A DNA stretch of 64,000 nucleotides from Mesorhizobium sp. PAMC28654 (lineage in GTDB: Bacteria > Pseudomonadota > Alphaproteobacteria > Rhizobiales > Rhizobiaceae), in assembly GCF_020616515.1 (NCBI RefSeq), contig NZ_CP085135.1, positions 5,565,001 to 5,629,000 of the forward strand, given 5' to 3'. The notes below the pieces were generated by a model. The model saw only the letters and a list, made by a program, of their open reading frames with translations. It was not told the DNA's origin and did no database searches. Shown here piece by piece: positions 17,300 through 25,084 of the stretch. The translations under genes and the position numbers were made by a program. Each line of letters starts with the position of its first letter. The stretch's first letter is position 1.

Positions 17300-18510
17300 G
17301 GCATCAACGGCGTTTGCATCATCTGCAGGTGCAATTCCTTGCCGGTGTAGGGATGCGCGTCGCAGACCGCCTCGTTGAGTTCGACGCCGAGGCCGGGCTC
17401 CTTCGACGGGATGACATTGCCATCCTGCCATTCGATCTTCTTCTTCAGCAGCGTGGCGTGGAAGCCGTCCCACTGCTTCAGGGATTCGAGGATGAGGAAG
17501 TTGGGCAGCGTCACCGCCAGCTGGATGTTGGCGGCACCGACGATCGGACCGCAATAGCAATGCGGCGCGATCTGGATGTGATAGGCCTCGGCCATGGCGG
17601 CGATCTTCTTGGTTTCGAGAATACCGCCCGAGCGGCCAAGGTCCGGCTGCAGGATGGTCGCCGCGCGGTTCTCGATGACGCGGGCGAATTCGAACTTCGT
17701 CGTCAGCCGCTCACCGGTGGCGATCGGGATCGAAGTGCCTCGCGCCACCTGCGCCATCACTTCGGGCATGTCCGGCGGCACCGGTTCCTCGAACCACAGC
17801 GGGTCATAAGGCTCGATGGCACGCGCCATGCGCAGCGCGCCTGACGCGGTGAACTGGCCATGCGTGCCAAACAGGATGTCGGCGCGATTGCCCACGGCCT
17901 CGCGGATCGCCTTGACCATGCGGGTGGCGACGTCGATGTCGAGCAGGCGCGGCTGGTGGCCGTCGAAGGCGGTGTAGGGGCCGGCCGGGTCGAGTTTGAC
18001 GGCATTGAAACCCTGCTCGACATATTCGAGCGCGCAAGCGGCCGCCATGTCAGGGTCGTTGTAGACGTTCCTGCCGTCCGGTGCGTCCTCGGAGTGGACG
18101 CTGCCGGTGTGCGGATAGAGATAGGTGTAGGAGCGCAGCGTTTCGTGCACCTGGCCGCCGAGCAGCTTGTAGACCGGCTTGTTGGCCTCCTTGCCGATAA
18201 TGTCCCAGCAGGCCATTTCGAGCGCCGAGAAGCAGCCCATGCCGGTCACGTCCGGGCGCTGGGTGAAGCCAGACGAATAGGCACGGCGGAAGAAGGTTTC
18301 GATGTCGTGCGGATCGTGGCCGATGAGATAGCGCTCGGCCATGTCCTCGACCAGCTTTGCCGTGACATGGGCCGAGAAGGTGGCGTTGTAGGCCTCGCCA
18401 TAACCGACGACGCCGCCATCGGTGGTGAGCTTGACGAAGATGAAATACTTGCCGCCGATGCCGGGCGGCGGGTTGCCGACAACCCAGGTCTTGACGTCGG
18501 TGATCTTCAT
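17296..18510 (-). CDS. Enolase-superfamily enzyme (mandelate racemase/muconate lactonizing type)
   Basis: A 404-residue protein beginning MKITDVKTWVVG, with GGAGGACC about 6 bases upstream of the start. The capping domain covers residues 1-125, then the barrel. KLDP near residue 178 gives the base-side Lys. The second and third metal ligands are visible as WFEEPVPP and ATGERL. Where family members such as galactonate dehydratase have Asp for the first ligand (a D-F-H-G pattern), this protein reads FGTHGQF near residue 216, so the usual Asp is missing. It may belong to a divergent subgroup using other ligands. The start overlaps the stop of the GMC gene (18507-18510), so translation is coupled. 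Probable role: dehydration or isomerisation of a sugar acid. Confidence 0.82.
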   Translation of the reverse strand: MKITDVKTWVVGNPPPGIGGKYFIFVKLTTDGGVVGYGEAYNATFSAHVTAKLVEDMAERYLIGHDPHDIETFFRRAYSSGFTQRPDVTGMGCFSALEMACWDIIGKEANKPVYKLLGGQVHETLRSYTYLYPHTGSVHSEDAPDGRNVYNDPDMAAACALEYVEQGFNAVKLDPAGPYTAFDGHQPRLLDIDVATRMVKAIREAVGNRADILFGTHGQFTASGALRMARAIEPYDPLWFEEPVPPDMPEVMAQVARGTSIPIATGERLTTKFEFARVIENRAATILQPDLGRSGGILETKKIAAMAEAYHIQIAPHCYCGPIVGAANIQLAVTLPNFLILESLKQWDGFHATLLKKKIEWQDGNVIPSKEPGLGVELNEAVCDAHPYTGKELHLQMMQTPLMP

Positions 18511-20123
18511 TTTTGGTCCTCCAGAACCAGTTCGGCACCCTTCCATCCAGTCATGACGGAGGCGGCGTTGGTATTGCCGGTGATGTTGTCGGGAAAGATC
18601 GAGGCGTCGATGACGCGCAGGCCTTCAAGGCCATGCACTTTCAAACGCGGATCGACGACGGCATGCGCGGGATCAGGCCCCATGCGGCAGGTCGAAACGG
18701 GATGATAGACGGTGCCGGAACGCTTCCTGAAATCCGTGATCAGGTCGGCATCGGATTTGATCGACGGCCCGGGCAGGACCTCCTCCTCGATGATCTCGGC
18801 CATTGCCGGCATCGAGGCGATCTTGCGCACGAACTTCACCGCCGCCAGCATCTCGTCGACATCGGCATTGGTGGAATAGGCGTTGGCGACGATCTTGGGA
18901 TACTCGCGCGGGTTGCTGGAGCGGATCATGATTTCGCCGCGGCTCGATGGGCGGCAGTTGGACAGGCCGATGGAGAAGCCTGGCCATGGGTCGGGGGTCA
19001 GGATCGGGCGCTCGCCGCTCTTCGGGATGACCGTCGAGAACGCCTGGAAATAGAGCTGCATGTTTGGCCGGGTCGCCGACGGATCGGTGCGGAAGAAGCC
19101 GCCGGCATTGTTCATCGACAGCGACAGTGGGCCCGAACGCGTCAGGATGTACTGCATGCCGACCATTAGCTTGCCCCACCAGGGTCGCAGGATCTGGTTC
19201 AGCGTCGGCACACGGCCCTTGAAGGTGTAGTTGATGCCGACATGGTCCTGCAGGTGCGCGCCAACATTTTCATTGGCGTGGACGACCGGAATGCCCAACC
19301 CCTTGAGCAGTGCCGCCGGGCCGACGCCGGACAGCTGCAGGAGCTGCGGCGAATTGATCGAACCTGCTGAAAGGATGACCTCGCGGCCGGCGCGGGCCGT
19401 CTTCGTCTCGCCATTGTGCAGATACTCGATGCCAGCCGCACGCTTGCCCTCGAACAGGATTTTCGTCGCCAGCGCATTCGTCTCGACGCGGACGTTGCCC
19501 CGCTTCATCGCCGGGCGCAGGAAGGCGCGGGCCGCCGACATGCGGCGGCCGTTCCTGGTCGAGATCTGGTAGATACCGACGCCTTCCTGGGCGGCGCCGT
19601 TGAAATCGGGGTTGAGCGGCAGGCCGGCCTGCTGGCCGGCGGCGAGATAGCGCCGGGTTAGCGGGTGGACGGCGTTCGAACTGTCGGTGATGTGCAGCGG
19701 ACCGCCGGTGCCGCGCCATTTGTCGGCGCCGGCCTGGTTGTCCTCCAGCGCCTTGAAGGCCGGCAACAGGTCGTCATAGCCCCAGCCGGGGTTACCGGCG
19801 GTCGCCCAGGCGTCGAAATCCTCGCGCGCGCCCCTGATCCAGACCATGGCGTTGATCGAGCTTGAACCTCCGAGCAGCTTGCCGCGCGGCCAATGATCGA
19901 CATTGCCGCCGAGGCCGGGGTCCGGCTCGGCCTTGTAGTTCCAGTTCACCGCTGGGTCGAAGAAGGTCTTGCCGTAGCCGAGCGGCATCTGCACGTAGAA
20001 GCGCCGATCGGTGCCGCCGGCTTCGAGCACCAGCACTGAAAAGCGGCCCGATGCCGACAGTTTGTCGGCGAGCACCGAGCCGGCCGAGCCGGAGCCCACG
20101 ATGATGAAATCATAAGTCTGCAT
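18507..20123 (-). CDS. GMC-family FAD oxidoreductase (choline/alcohol dehydrogenase-like)
   Basis: A 538-residue flavoprotein. The FAD-binding GSGSAGSVLADKL is at residues 10-22, and the two GMC signatures appear as GGSSSINAMVWIRGA near residue 85 and AGSINSPQLLQLSGVG near residue 257. The catalytic His lies in VYHPVSTCRMG near residue 473 and the last motif is DASIFPDNITGNTNAA near residue 505. It oxidises an alcohol group and passes electrons to oxygen or a quinone. It is the first gene of the operon with the enolase-superfamily enzyme and the dehydrogenase. The substrate is unknown; the operon suggests a polyol or sugar derivative rather than choline. Confidence 0.88.
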   Translation of the reverse strand: MQTYDFIIVGSGSAGSVLADKLSASGRFSVLVLEAGGTDRRFYVQMPLGYGKTFFDPAVNWNYKAEPDPGLGGNVDHWPRGKLLGGSSSINAMVWIRGAREDFDAWATAGNPGWGYDDLLPAFKALEDNQAGADKWRGTGGPLHITDSSNAVHPLTRRYLAAGQQAGLPLNPDFNGAAQEGVGIYQISTRNGRRMSAARAFLRPAMKRGNVRVETNALATKILFEGKRAAGIEYLHNGETKTARAGREVILSAGSINSPQLLQLSGVGPAALLKGLGIPVVHANENVGAHLQDHVGINYTFKGRVPTLNQILRPWWGKLMVGMQYILTRSGPLSLSMNNAGGFFRTDPSATRPNMQLYFQAFSTVIPKSGERPILTPDPWPGFSIGLSNCRPSSRGEIMIRSSNPREYPKIVANAYSTNADVDEMLAAVKFVRKIASMPAMAEIIEEEVLPGPSIKSDADLITDFRKRSGTVYHPVSTCRMGPDPAHAVVDPRLKVHGLEGLRVIDASIFPDNITGNTNAASVMTGWKGAELVLEDQK

Positions 20124-20381
20124 GATGGGTCTGGATGGCTCCGGAATTCGCGCTGCAGCCTAGACGCGACGGGCGCGCAAAGTCGCCGGACGTTCCGGCA
20201 TGCGTTGTGAAAAAAGCGACTGGCGCGGCTCCGTTCCGAGGCGCAATCGCGGTAGCCATGTCGCTTTGTGGAAAGGCGTCTCGAAACGGATCCGGGCAAC
20301 CGCGACGGGCCGGCTGCGTTGACGCATCACCGTCATGACGGTACGGGATCGAGGACAGTCGACCTCAAGAGGATTTCTCGC

Positions 20382-20777
20382 ATGGTGAAATACGCTGAAG
20401 GACGGCCGATCGGCGATTTGACGCTGCGGACGCTGGCCATGCCTTCGGACGCCAATGCGGCCGGTGATATTTTTGGCGGCTGGGTGATGGCGCAGATGGA
20501 TCTGGCCTGCGGCATCCGCGCCGCAGAGCGCGCCCGGGGCCGCGTGGTGACGGCGGCGGTGAAGGAAATGTCCTTCGCCAAGCCGATGAAGATCGGCGAC
20601 ACGCTGTGCATCTACACCCATGTCGAGCGCGTCGGCCGCACCTCGATGACGCTCAAGGTCGAGGCCTGGGCGCAGCGCTATCTTTCCGACCTGATGGAAA
20701 AGGTCACCCATGCCGACTTCGTCATGGTGGCGCTGGACGGCGAGGGCAAGCCGAAGGCGGTTCCGGCGGAAAGCTGA
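20382..20777 (+). CDS. Acyl-CoA thioesterase, YciA-like
   Basis: A 131-residue hotdog-fold thioesterase. The family motif SDANAAGDIFGGWVMAQMD is near residues 21-39, with the catalytic Asp and the start of the long helix. The second motif VKEMSFAKPMKIGDTLCIY follows near residue 68. It hydrolyses acyl-CoA esters in the cytosol. The ATG at 20382 has AAGAGGA about 10 bases upstream; the open frame reaches back to 20268 with no better start. It is divergent from the GMC operon and stands alone. Confidence 0.88.
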   Translation: MVKYAEGRPIGDLTLRTLAMPSDANAAGDIFGGWVMAQMDLACGIRAAERARGRVVTAAVKEMSFAKPMKIGDTLCIYTHVERVGRTSMTLKVEAWAQRYLSDLMEKVTHADFVMVALDGEGKPKAVPAES

Positions 20778-20925
20778 TCGGCTCGATCTAGTCAGCCTGG
20801 AATCAGACAGCAAGGCCGCTGCCCGCCTCCCGCGAGGGGGCAAGACGGCGATGCTGTGTGATGTTTTTCATATTCGCGTTCGCACGTTTCGATGACGGTG
20901 TCCCAGCGGGCCTGGGAGAGAGACA

Positions 20926-21240
20926 ATGCGTCAACGATTGCTGAACGGCGCATTGGCAGGGGCGCTTGCAGGCCTGTTCTGCCTGCTGGCCGCAACCGCC
21001 TACACCGAGGTCAGGCAGGACGATACCGAGGCAAATTGCGCCTCCGGAAACCACGCCCTCAAGTCGCAAGCGGCCGGATGCAAAACCTGCGTTGCGATGC
21101 CATGCGACACAAGCGCGATGGCCATGAAAAATTGCGATAGAGCGGCGGCTTGCACAATCGACGGCAAGCTGATCGATCGGGACCCGAAATCGTACCGGAG
21201 CGAAAGTCGGCTGTGGGCTGGAATGCAGATGCAGCCGTAG
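20926..21240 (+). CDS. Small Cys-rich exported protein, function unknown
   Basis: A 104-residue protein. The N-terminal hydrophobic stretch RLLNGALAGALAGLFCLLAATAY is a signal peptide or membrane anchor. The remainder carries six Cys (CASG, GCKTCVAMPC, KNCD, ACTID), enough for three disulphide bonds in the periplasm. The ATG at 20926 follows GGGAGAGAGAC. I do not recognise the family. It lies between the thioesterase gene and the convergent HxlR gene. Confidence 0.6.
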   Translation: MRQRLLNGALAGALAGLFCLLAATAYTEVRQDDTEANCASGNHALKSQAAGCKTCVAMPCDTSAMAMKNCDRAAACTIDGKLIDRDPKSYRSESRLWAGMQMQP

Positions 21241-21267
21241 CGTTTGTCTACGCTGGATGCCGCATCA

Positions 21268-21290
21268 AAACCCTTTCGGCACAAGGGTTT
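21268..21290. terminator. Hairpin between convergent genes
   Basis: AAACCCTT (21268-21275) pairs perfectly with AAGGGTTT (21283-21290) around a 7-base loop. It lies between two convergent stops and can act in both directions, though no long T-run follows. Confidence 0.4.
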
Positions 21291-21697
21291 CAGGCATGAA
21301 TTTCGTCGAATTTGGCGCGCGCGACCCTGACACGCTGGGTATTGATGCGCGCCCATTCGCCGAGTGCGCTGACGGGCACCAGCAGTTCGTGGCCCAACTC
21401 GGTCAGCTCGTAGTCGACGCGCGGCGGAATGGTCGGAAACACAGTTCGGGTGACAAAGCCATCGCGCTCCAACCCGCGCAAGGTGGTGGTCAGCATCTTC
21501 TGCGAGATGCCGCCGACGGCGGCGCGTAATTCATTGAAGCGCAGCGGCCCGTCGCCCAGCTTGCCAACGACCAGAACGGTCCATTTGTCGCCGACACGCT
21601 GCAGGATTTCCGAAACAGCGCGGCAGTCTTCGGTGCGGTGTGGGTGCCTCGGTATCAAAAAAGTGCCTCCTTGCGGATTGTTTTGGCAGTATCTCAT
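21290..21697 (-). CDS. HxlR-family transcriptional regulator (redox-sensing type)
   Basis: A 135-residue winged-helix regulator. The HxlR signature VGDKWTVLVVGKLGDGPLRF is near residues 35-54, followed by ISQKMLTTTLRGLERDGFV. An N-terminal Cys (EDCRAV, residue 25) sits where YodB/QsrR-type HxlR proteins have their quinone- or aldehyde-sensing Cys; that link is from family knowledge. It is divergent from the NADPH-dependent FMN reductase gene, and an inverted repeat GGTATC-N5-GATACC lies between them. The ATG at 21697 has GGAG 6-9 bases upstream. It probably represses the reductase and itself. Confidence 0.85.
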   Translation of the reverse strand: MRYCQNNPQGGTFLIPRHPHRTEDCRAVSEILQRVGDKWTVLVVGKLGDGPLRFNELRAAVGGISQKMLTTTLRGLERDGFVTRTVFPTIPPRVDYELTELGHELLVPVSALGEWARINTQRVRVARAKFDEIHA

Positions 21698-21705
21698 ATA
21701 GCTCC

Positions 21706-21722
21706 GGTATCCAAATGATACC
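21706..21722. promoter_or_regulatory. Candidate HxlR operator, GGTATC-N5-GATACC
   Basis: A perfect 6-base inverted repeat with a 5-base spacer lies in the 52-base gap between the HxlR gene and the reductase gene. A further GGTATC half-site occurs at 21651-21656 inside the start of the regulator gene. Position and symmetry suggest the binding site of the HxlR protein. Confidence 0.55.
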
Positions 21723-21749
21723 AGCTATTTGCTTGCAAGGAGAGCCCCC

Positions 21750-22355
21750 ATGTCAAAGCCAAGGATCGCCATCGTGATCGGTTCAACGCGCGCCGCGCGC
21801 TTCGCCGATGTGCCCACGCAATGGATCGCCAAGATCGCCAAGTCGCATGCCGACATTGATGTCGAGATCGTCGATTTGCGCGACTTCCCACTGCCGTTCT
21901 TCGATGAGGTCGCATCCTCCGCCTGGGTGCCGTCAACGAATGAAGTGGCGCAGCGTTGGCAGAAGAAGGTCGCCGAATTCGACGGCTTCATCTTCACCGC
22001 GGCCGAATACAATCACGGCCCGACGGCCGTGCTGAAGAACGCCATCGATTACGCAGCCAATGAATGGAACAAGAAGCCGGCCGGCTTTGTCGGCTACGGC
22101 TCCGTTGGTGGCGCGCGCGCCGTCGAGCAGCTCCGGCTGCATGCCGTCGAGCTGCAGATGGCGCCGGTTAAGTCCGCCGTCCATATCGCCTGGGGCGATT
22201 TTCTCGCCGTCCGCCAGGGTGAGAAGAAGCTCGAGGAGCTGGAGCATCTGAACCAGGCTGCCACGGCGCTGGTCAACGATGTCGCCTGGTGGGCCAAGGC
22301 GCTGAAGAAGGCACGCGATGCCAACGTGATCGACGAGGAAATCAAGGCGGCCTGA
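21750..22355 (+). CDS. NADPH-dependent FMN reductase / quinone reductase
   Basis: A 201-residue flavodoxin-fold enzyme. The phosphate-binding loop GSTRAARFADV is near residues 11-21, and the FMN ring motif AAEYNHGPTAVLKNAIDY near residues 86-103 identifies the NADPH-dependent FMN reductase family. Such enzymes reduce FMN or quinones by two electrons. The ATG at 21750 follows AAGGAGAG. It is divergent from an HxlR regulator, the usual arrangement for quinone-stress genes. Confidence 0.88.
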   Translation: MSKPRIAIVIGSTRAARFADVPTQWIAKIAKSHADIDVEIVDLRDFPLPFFDEVASSAWVPSTNEVAQRWQKKVAEFDGFIFTAAEYNHGPTAVLKNAIDYAANEWNKKPAGFVGYGSVGGARAVEQLRLHAVELQMAPVKSAVHIAWGDFLAVRQGEKKLEELEHLNQAATALVNDVAWWAKALKKARDANVIDEEIKAA

Positions 22356-22521
22356 TCCGCCTGTCGAAATAATCCTCCCAAGGATACGGGGCGGCGCTTG
22401 CGTCGCCCTTTTCAATTCCGGGAAGTCGCGTCCTCCTCCCGCGCCAGCCTTGGCCTGATAAGGCAATCGGCGAGGCGATCCATCCGGGCTGTCCCTCATC
22501 CCCAAGCGATTTCGGGCTCCA

Positions 22522-23330
22522 CTATAGTGGCTCAAACCGAAAGCTGCCACTGGATCGGACGACGCGGCCTACGCCGGGCGAGTCCAGATGAGCGCCTGCA
22601 GCGAAATGATTGTCGTCAGCTGCAAGCGCCAGCAGCCGCAACCGGCTCTCACGCGCCTGTTCTTGATCCGTATCGAATTCCCACGTCACTTCCGGCCGAT
22701 CGAACTGAAGCGATGGAACGTGAACGGTGTCGCCCCAGATCAAGATGCGCTCGCCGCCGCTCGAAACGCGAAAGCAGCTGTGCCCCACTTCATGGCCATG
22801 AGCGCCGATGATGTCGACATGTGCCCCGAGACGGTCTCCCGCTTCGAATGGTTCGGCCATGTCGTGAAATCGTTCAAGCCGCGCTTCGGCGCGAAACAGG
22901 CCGAGTTCCTCCCGGGGAATGAGCAGGCGCGTCAGGCGCGGGAAAGCGTCCCCGCCATCAGCAAGCACAAGACCATGGATATGGTCGAGATGCGTATGGG
23001 TGAAGCAGACGGTGCGGACACGTCCGACATCAATGCCGGCTTCGTCCAGCGCCTGGGGAAGCCGGCCCATGGTCGGGTGCCAGGCATTTGAGCGCCAGTA
23101 TCGATCAAGATGATCTCATTTCCATCGTCAATCGCGAAGGCATTGACGGAGAGTCTGAGCTGACCGCCAACCAATGGGACTTGTTCCGGCAATTCGTCGC
23201 CAAATGGCTTGTCGTCGCGTTGGCGAAGCCGTCCGATCGGCATGTCGACATAGCCATCGCGCAAGGAAGTGATGCGCAGGTCACCAAGAGTGTAGGTCGA
23301 ATGAAGTCCGCCCGATGCTGTGCGGTGCAT
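22522..23330 (-). pseudogene. MBL-fold metallo-hydrolase, broken by one frameshift
   Basis: Two adjoining minus-strand frames together make one metallo-beta-lactamase-fold protein. The upstream frame (from the ATG at 23330; another possible start is 23402) gives LGDLRITSLRDGYVDMP through NEIILIDTGA. The downstream frame continues with NAWHPTMGRLPQALDEAGID and holds the zinc motif THTHLDHIHG and GAHGHEVGH. One missing base near 23084-23095 separates the halves. With it restored, the protein is about 270 residues, similar to other MBL hydrolases. The reaction is unknown (lactonase or esterase types share the fold). It may be a recent mutation or a sequencing error. Confidence 0.75.
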
Positions 23331-23408
23331 TTTTGCCGATCCGTTCTGAAGACAATCGTGAGTCTGCGGTAGGCAGCCGGCGTCGGCAACCCGCCATGTC
23401 AATTCGAT

Positions 23409-23816
23409 TTAGGCCATGCGCGCGTGCGTCGCCTGCCGTGGCCGGATGATGCAGTCGGCGAGGCGGTGCATCTCGTTGAGTTCATCCGCATGATGCTGGC
23501 CCCACTGGCAGAGCGCCAGCAGGATCGGCTCGAGGCTGAAGCCGAGCGGCGTTGCCGAATATTCGACGCGCGAGGGGATCTCGGCAAAGATCTCGCGGCT
23601 GACGAGGCCGTGTTCCTCCATTTCCCGCAACTGCTGGATCAGTACTTTCTGGGTGATGTCTGGCACCTTCGCCTTTAGCGCCGTCAGACGCCGGGGACCG
23701 TCGAAGAGATGATAGAGGATGACCGCCTTCCAGCGGCCGGAGATCACTTTCAGCGCGCGTTCCGCCGGCAGCATCGGCAGTCGCTTGATCGGCATTTTCC
23801 TGGCTGGACTGGCCAT
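23409..23816 (-). CDS. HxlR-family transcriptional regulator (second)
   Basis: A 135-residue winged-helix regulator with the signature ISGRWKAVILYHLFDGPRR near residues 25-43 and ITQKVLIQQLREMEEHGLV after it. Unlike the first HxlR protein, the N-terminal region has no Cys, so it probably senses something other than a thiol-reactive compound, or not by that Cys. The ATG at 23816 has a strong AGGAGGT site; the longer open frame upstream is not needed. It is divergent from the quinone-oxidoreductase-like gene at 23914 and probably regulates it. Confidence 0.85.
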   Translation of the reverse strand: MASPARKMPIKRLPMLPAERALKVISGRWKAVILYHLFDGPRRLTALKAKVPDITQKVLIQQLREMEEHGLVSREIFAEIPSRVEYSATPLGFSLEPILLALCQWGQHHADELNEMHRLADCIIRPRQATHARMA

Positions 23817-23913
23817 GGTCACCTCCTGGTCAGCAGGGGACGAAAGAGTGTGTAGTCGATGCCTCGCAGATAGTGGCAAACCGCAGCCGATGCCAGTGCG
23901 ATCGGAGTTTGCC

Positions 23914-24903
23914 ATGAGAGCCATTCAAGTGAACCGTTTCGGCGGCCCGGACGTGCTTGAGGTCGTCGAGTTGCCGACGCCTGAGCCGCGGCCCGGTGAG
24001 GTCCTGATCCGCGTTCATGCGGCGGGGATAAATTTCTTCGAGGTGCTGATGCGCGGGGATCGTTATGCGGTGACGCCGCAATTGCCGATGATCCCGGGCG
24101 TCGAGGCCGCGGGGACGGTGGAAGCGCTCGGCCAGGGCGTGGATGCGCGGCTGCTGGGCACACGCGTCGCGGCGCCCTTGTTCGTCTCAAAACGTGCCTT
24201 CGGTGGATACGCCGATCATGTGACGATCGACGCTGATCTCGCCGTGCCACTGCCGGATGCCCTTCCATTCGAGGACGCCACGGCATTGATGGTGCAGGGC
24301 CTGACGGCCCTTCACCTGCTGCGGCAAGGCCCGCCAGACGGCAAATCCGTGCTGGTGCCGGCGGCGGCGGGCGGGGTCGGTTCGCTCCTTATCCAACTCG
24401 CAAGGCTGAAGGGCGCAAGCCAGGTGATCGCTGCCGCCGGCGGCAAGGCCAAGCTCGATTTTGCCCTGTTTCTCGGCGCGGATGCGGCCATCGACTACAG
24501 CCAGCCGGATTGGCCAGCGCATGTTCGCGATATCACCGGCGGTGAGGGCGTCGACATCATCTACGACACCGTTGGTGGCGCGCTGACGGCCGCGTCCCTG
24601 CAGGCGGTGGCGCCCGGCGGGGAACTGGTGTTCGCGGCGCTCGGCAGGTTCGCGCTCGCGGCCTCCGATCTGGAAGAGATGATCGGTCGCAACCAATCGC
24701 TGAGAGGGTTTGCGTTGCTGCCGCTCTTGTCCGGGGACGCATTGAGGGCCGGCCTGTCGGAACTGTTCGCGCTGGCGACGAACGGTCGGCTACGGGTTGC
24801 GATCGGCTGCCGCTTCCCGCTCGACCGGGCCGGCGAAGCGCACCGCCTGATGGACGAGCGCCGCTCTACCGGGAAGGTGGTGCTGATGCCCGCGGTCGAT
24901 TAA
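23914..24903 (+). CDS. Quinone oxidoreductase-like medium-chain dehydrogenase
   Basis: A 329-residue enzyme of the zinc-independent MDR group (quinone oxidoreductase/zeta-crystallin). The N-terminal GroES-like domain has EVLIRVHAAGINFFEVLMR near residues 31-49. The NADPH site VPAAAGGVGSLLIQLARL is near residues 147-164. The Cys/His zinc ligands of alcohol dehydrogenases are missing. It reduces quinones or enones with NADPH. The ATG at 23914 follows CGGAG. Divergent from the second HxlR gene. Confidence 0.86.
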   Translation: MRAIQVNRFGGPDVLEVVELPTPEPRPGEVLIRVHAAGINFFEVLMRGDRYAVTPQLPMIPGVEAAGTVEALGQGVDARLLGTRVAAPLFVSKRAFGGYADHVTIDADLAVPLPDALPFEDATALMVQGLTALHLLRQGPPDGKSVLVPAAAGGVGSLLIQLARLKGASQVIAAAGGKAKLDFALFLGADAAIDYSQPDWPAHVRDITGGEGVDIIYDTVGGALTAASLQAVAPGGELVFAALGRFALAASDLEEMIGRNQSLRGFALLPLLSGDALRAGLSELFALATNGRLRVAIGCRFPLDRAGEAHRLMDERRSTGKVVLMPAVD

Positions 24904-25084
24904 TCGCCCACGACCCAATCTGACGGCATGACGCCGCTTGGCGGGAGCGTCCACGGCACAAAACAGAGGGAAAGGGGAGAGCGCTGCTCTCCGTACCATA
25001 CATACGGCGCGCAAGGGACTTGCGGCAAGACCCCACTCCCACATTAAAACCCGCCACCTTAGCCAAGGAAACGGGAGTCACGAA

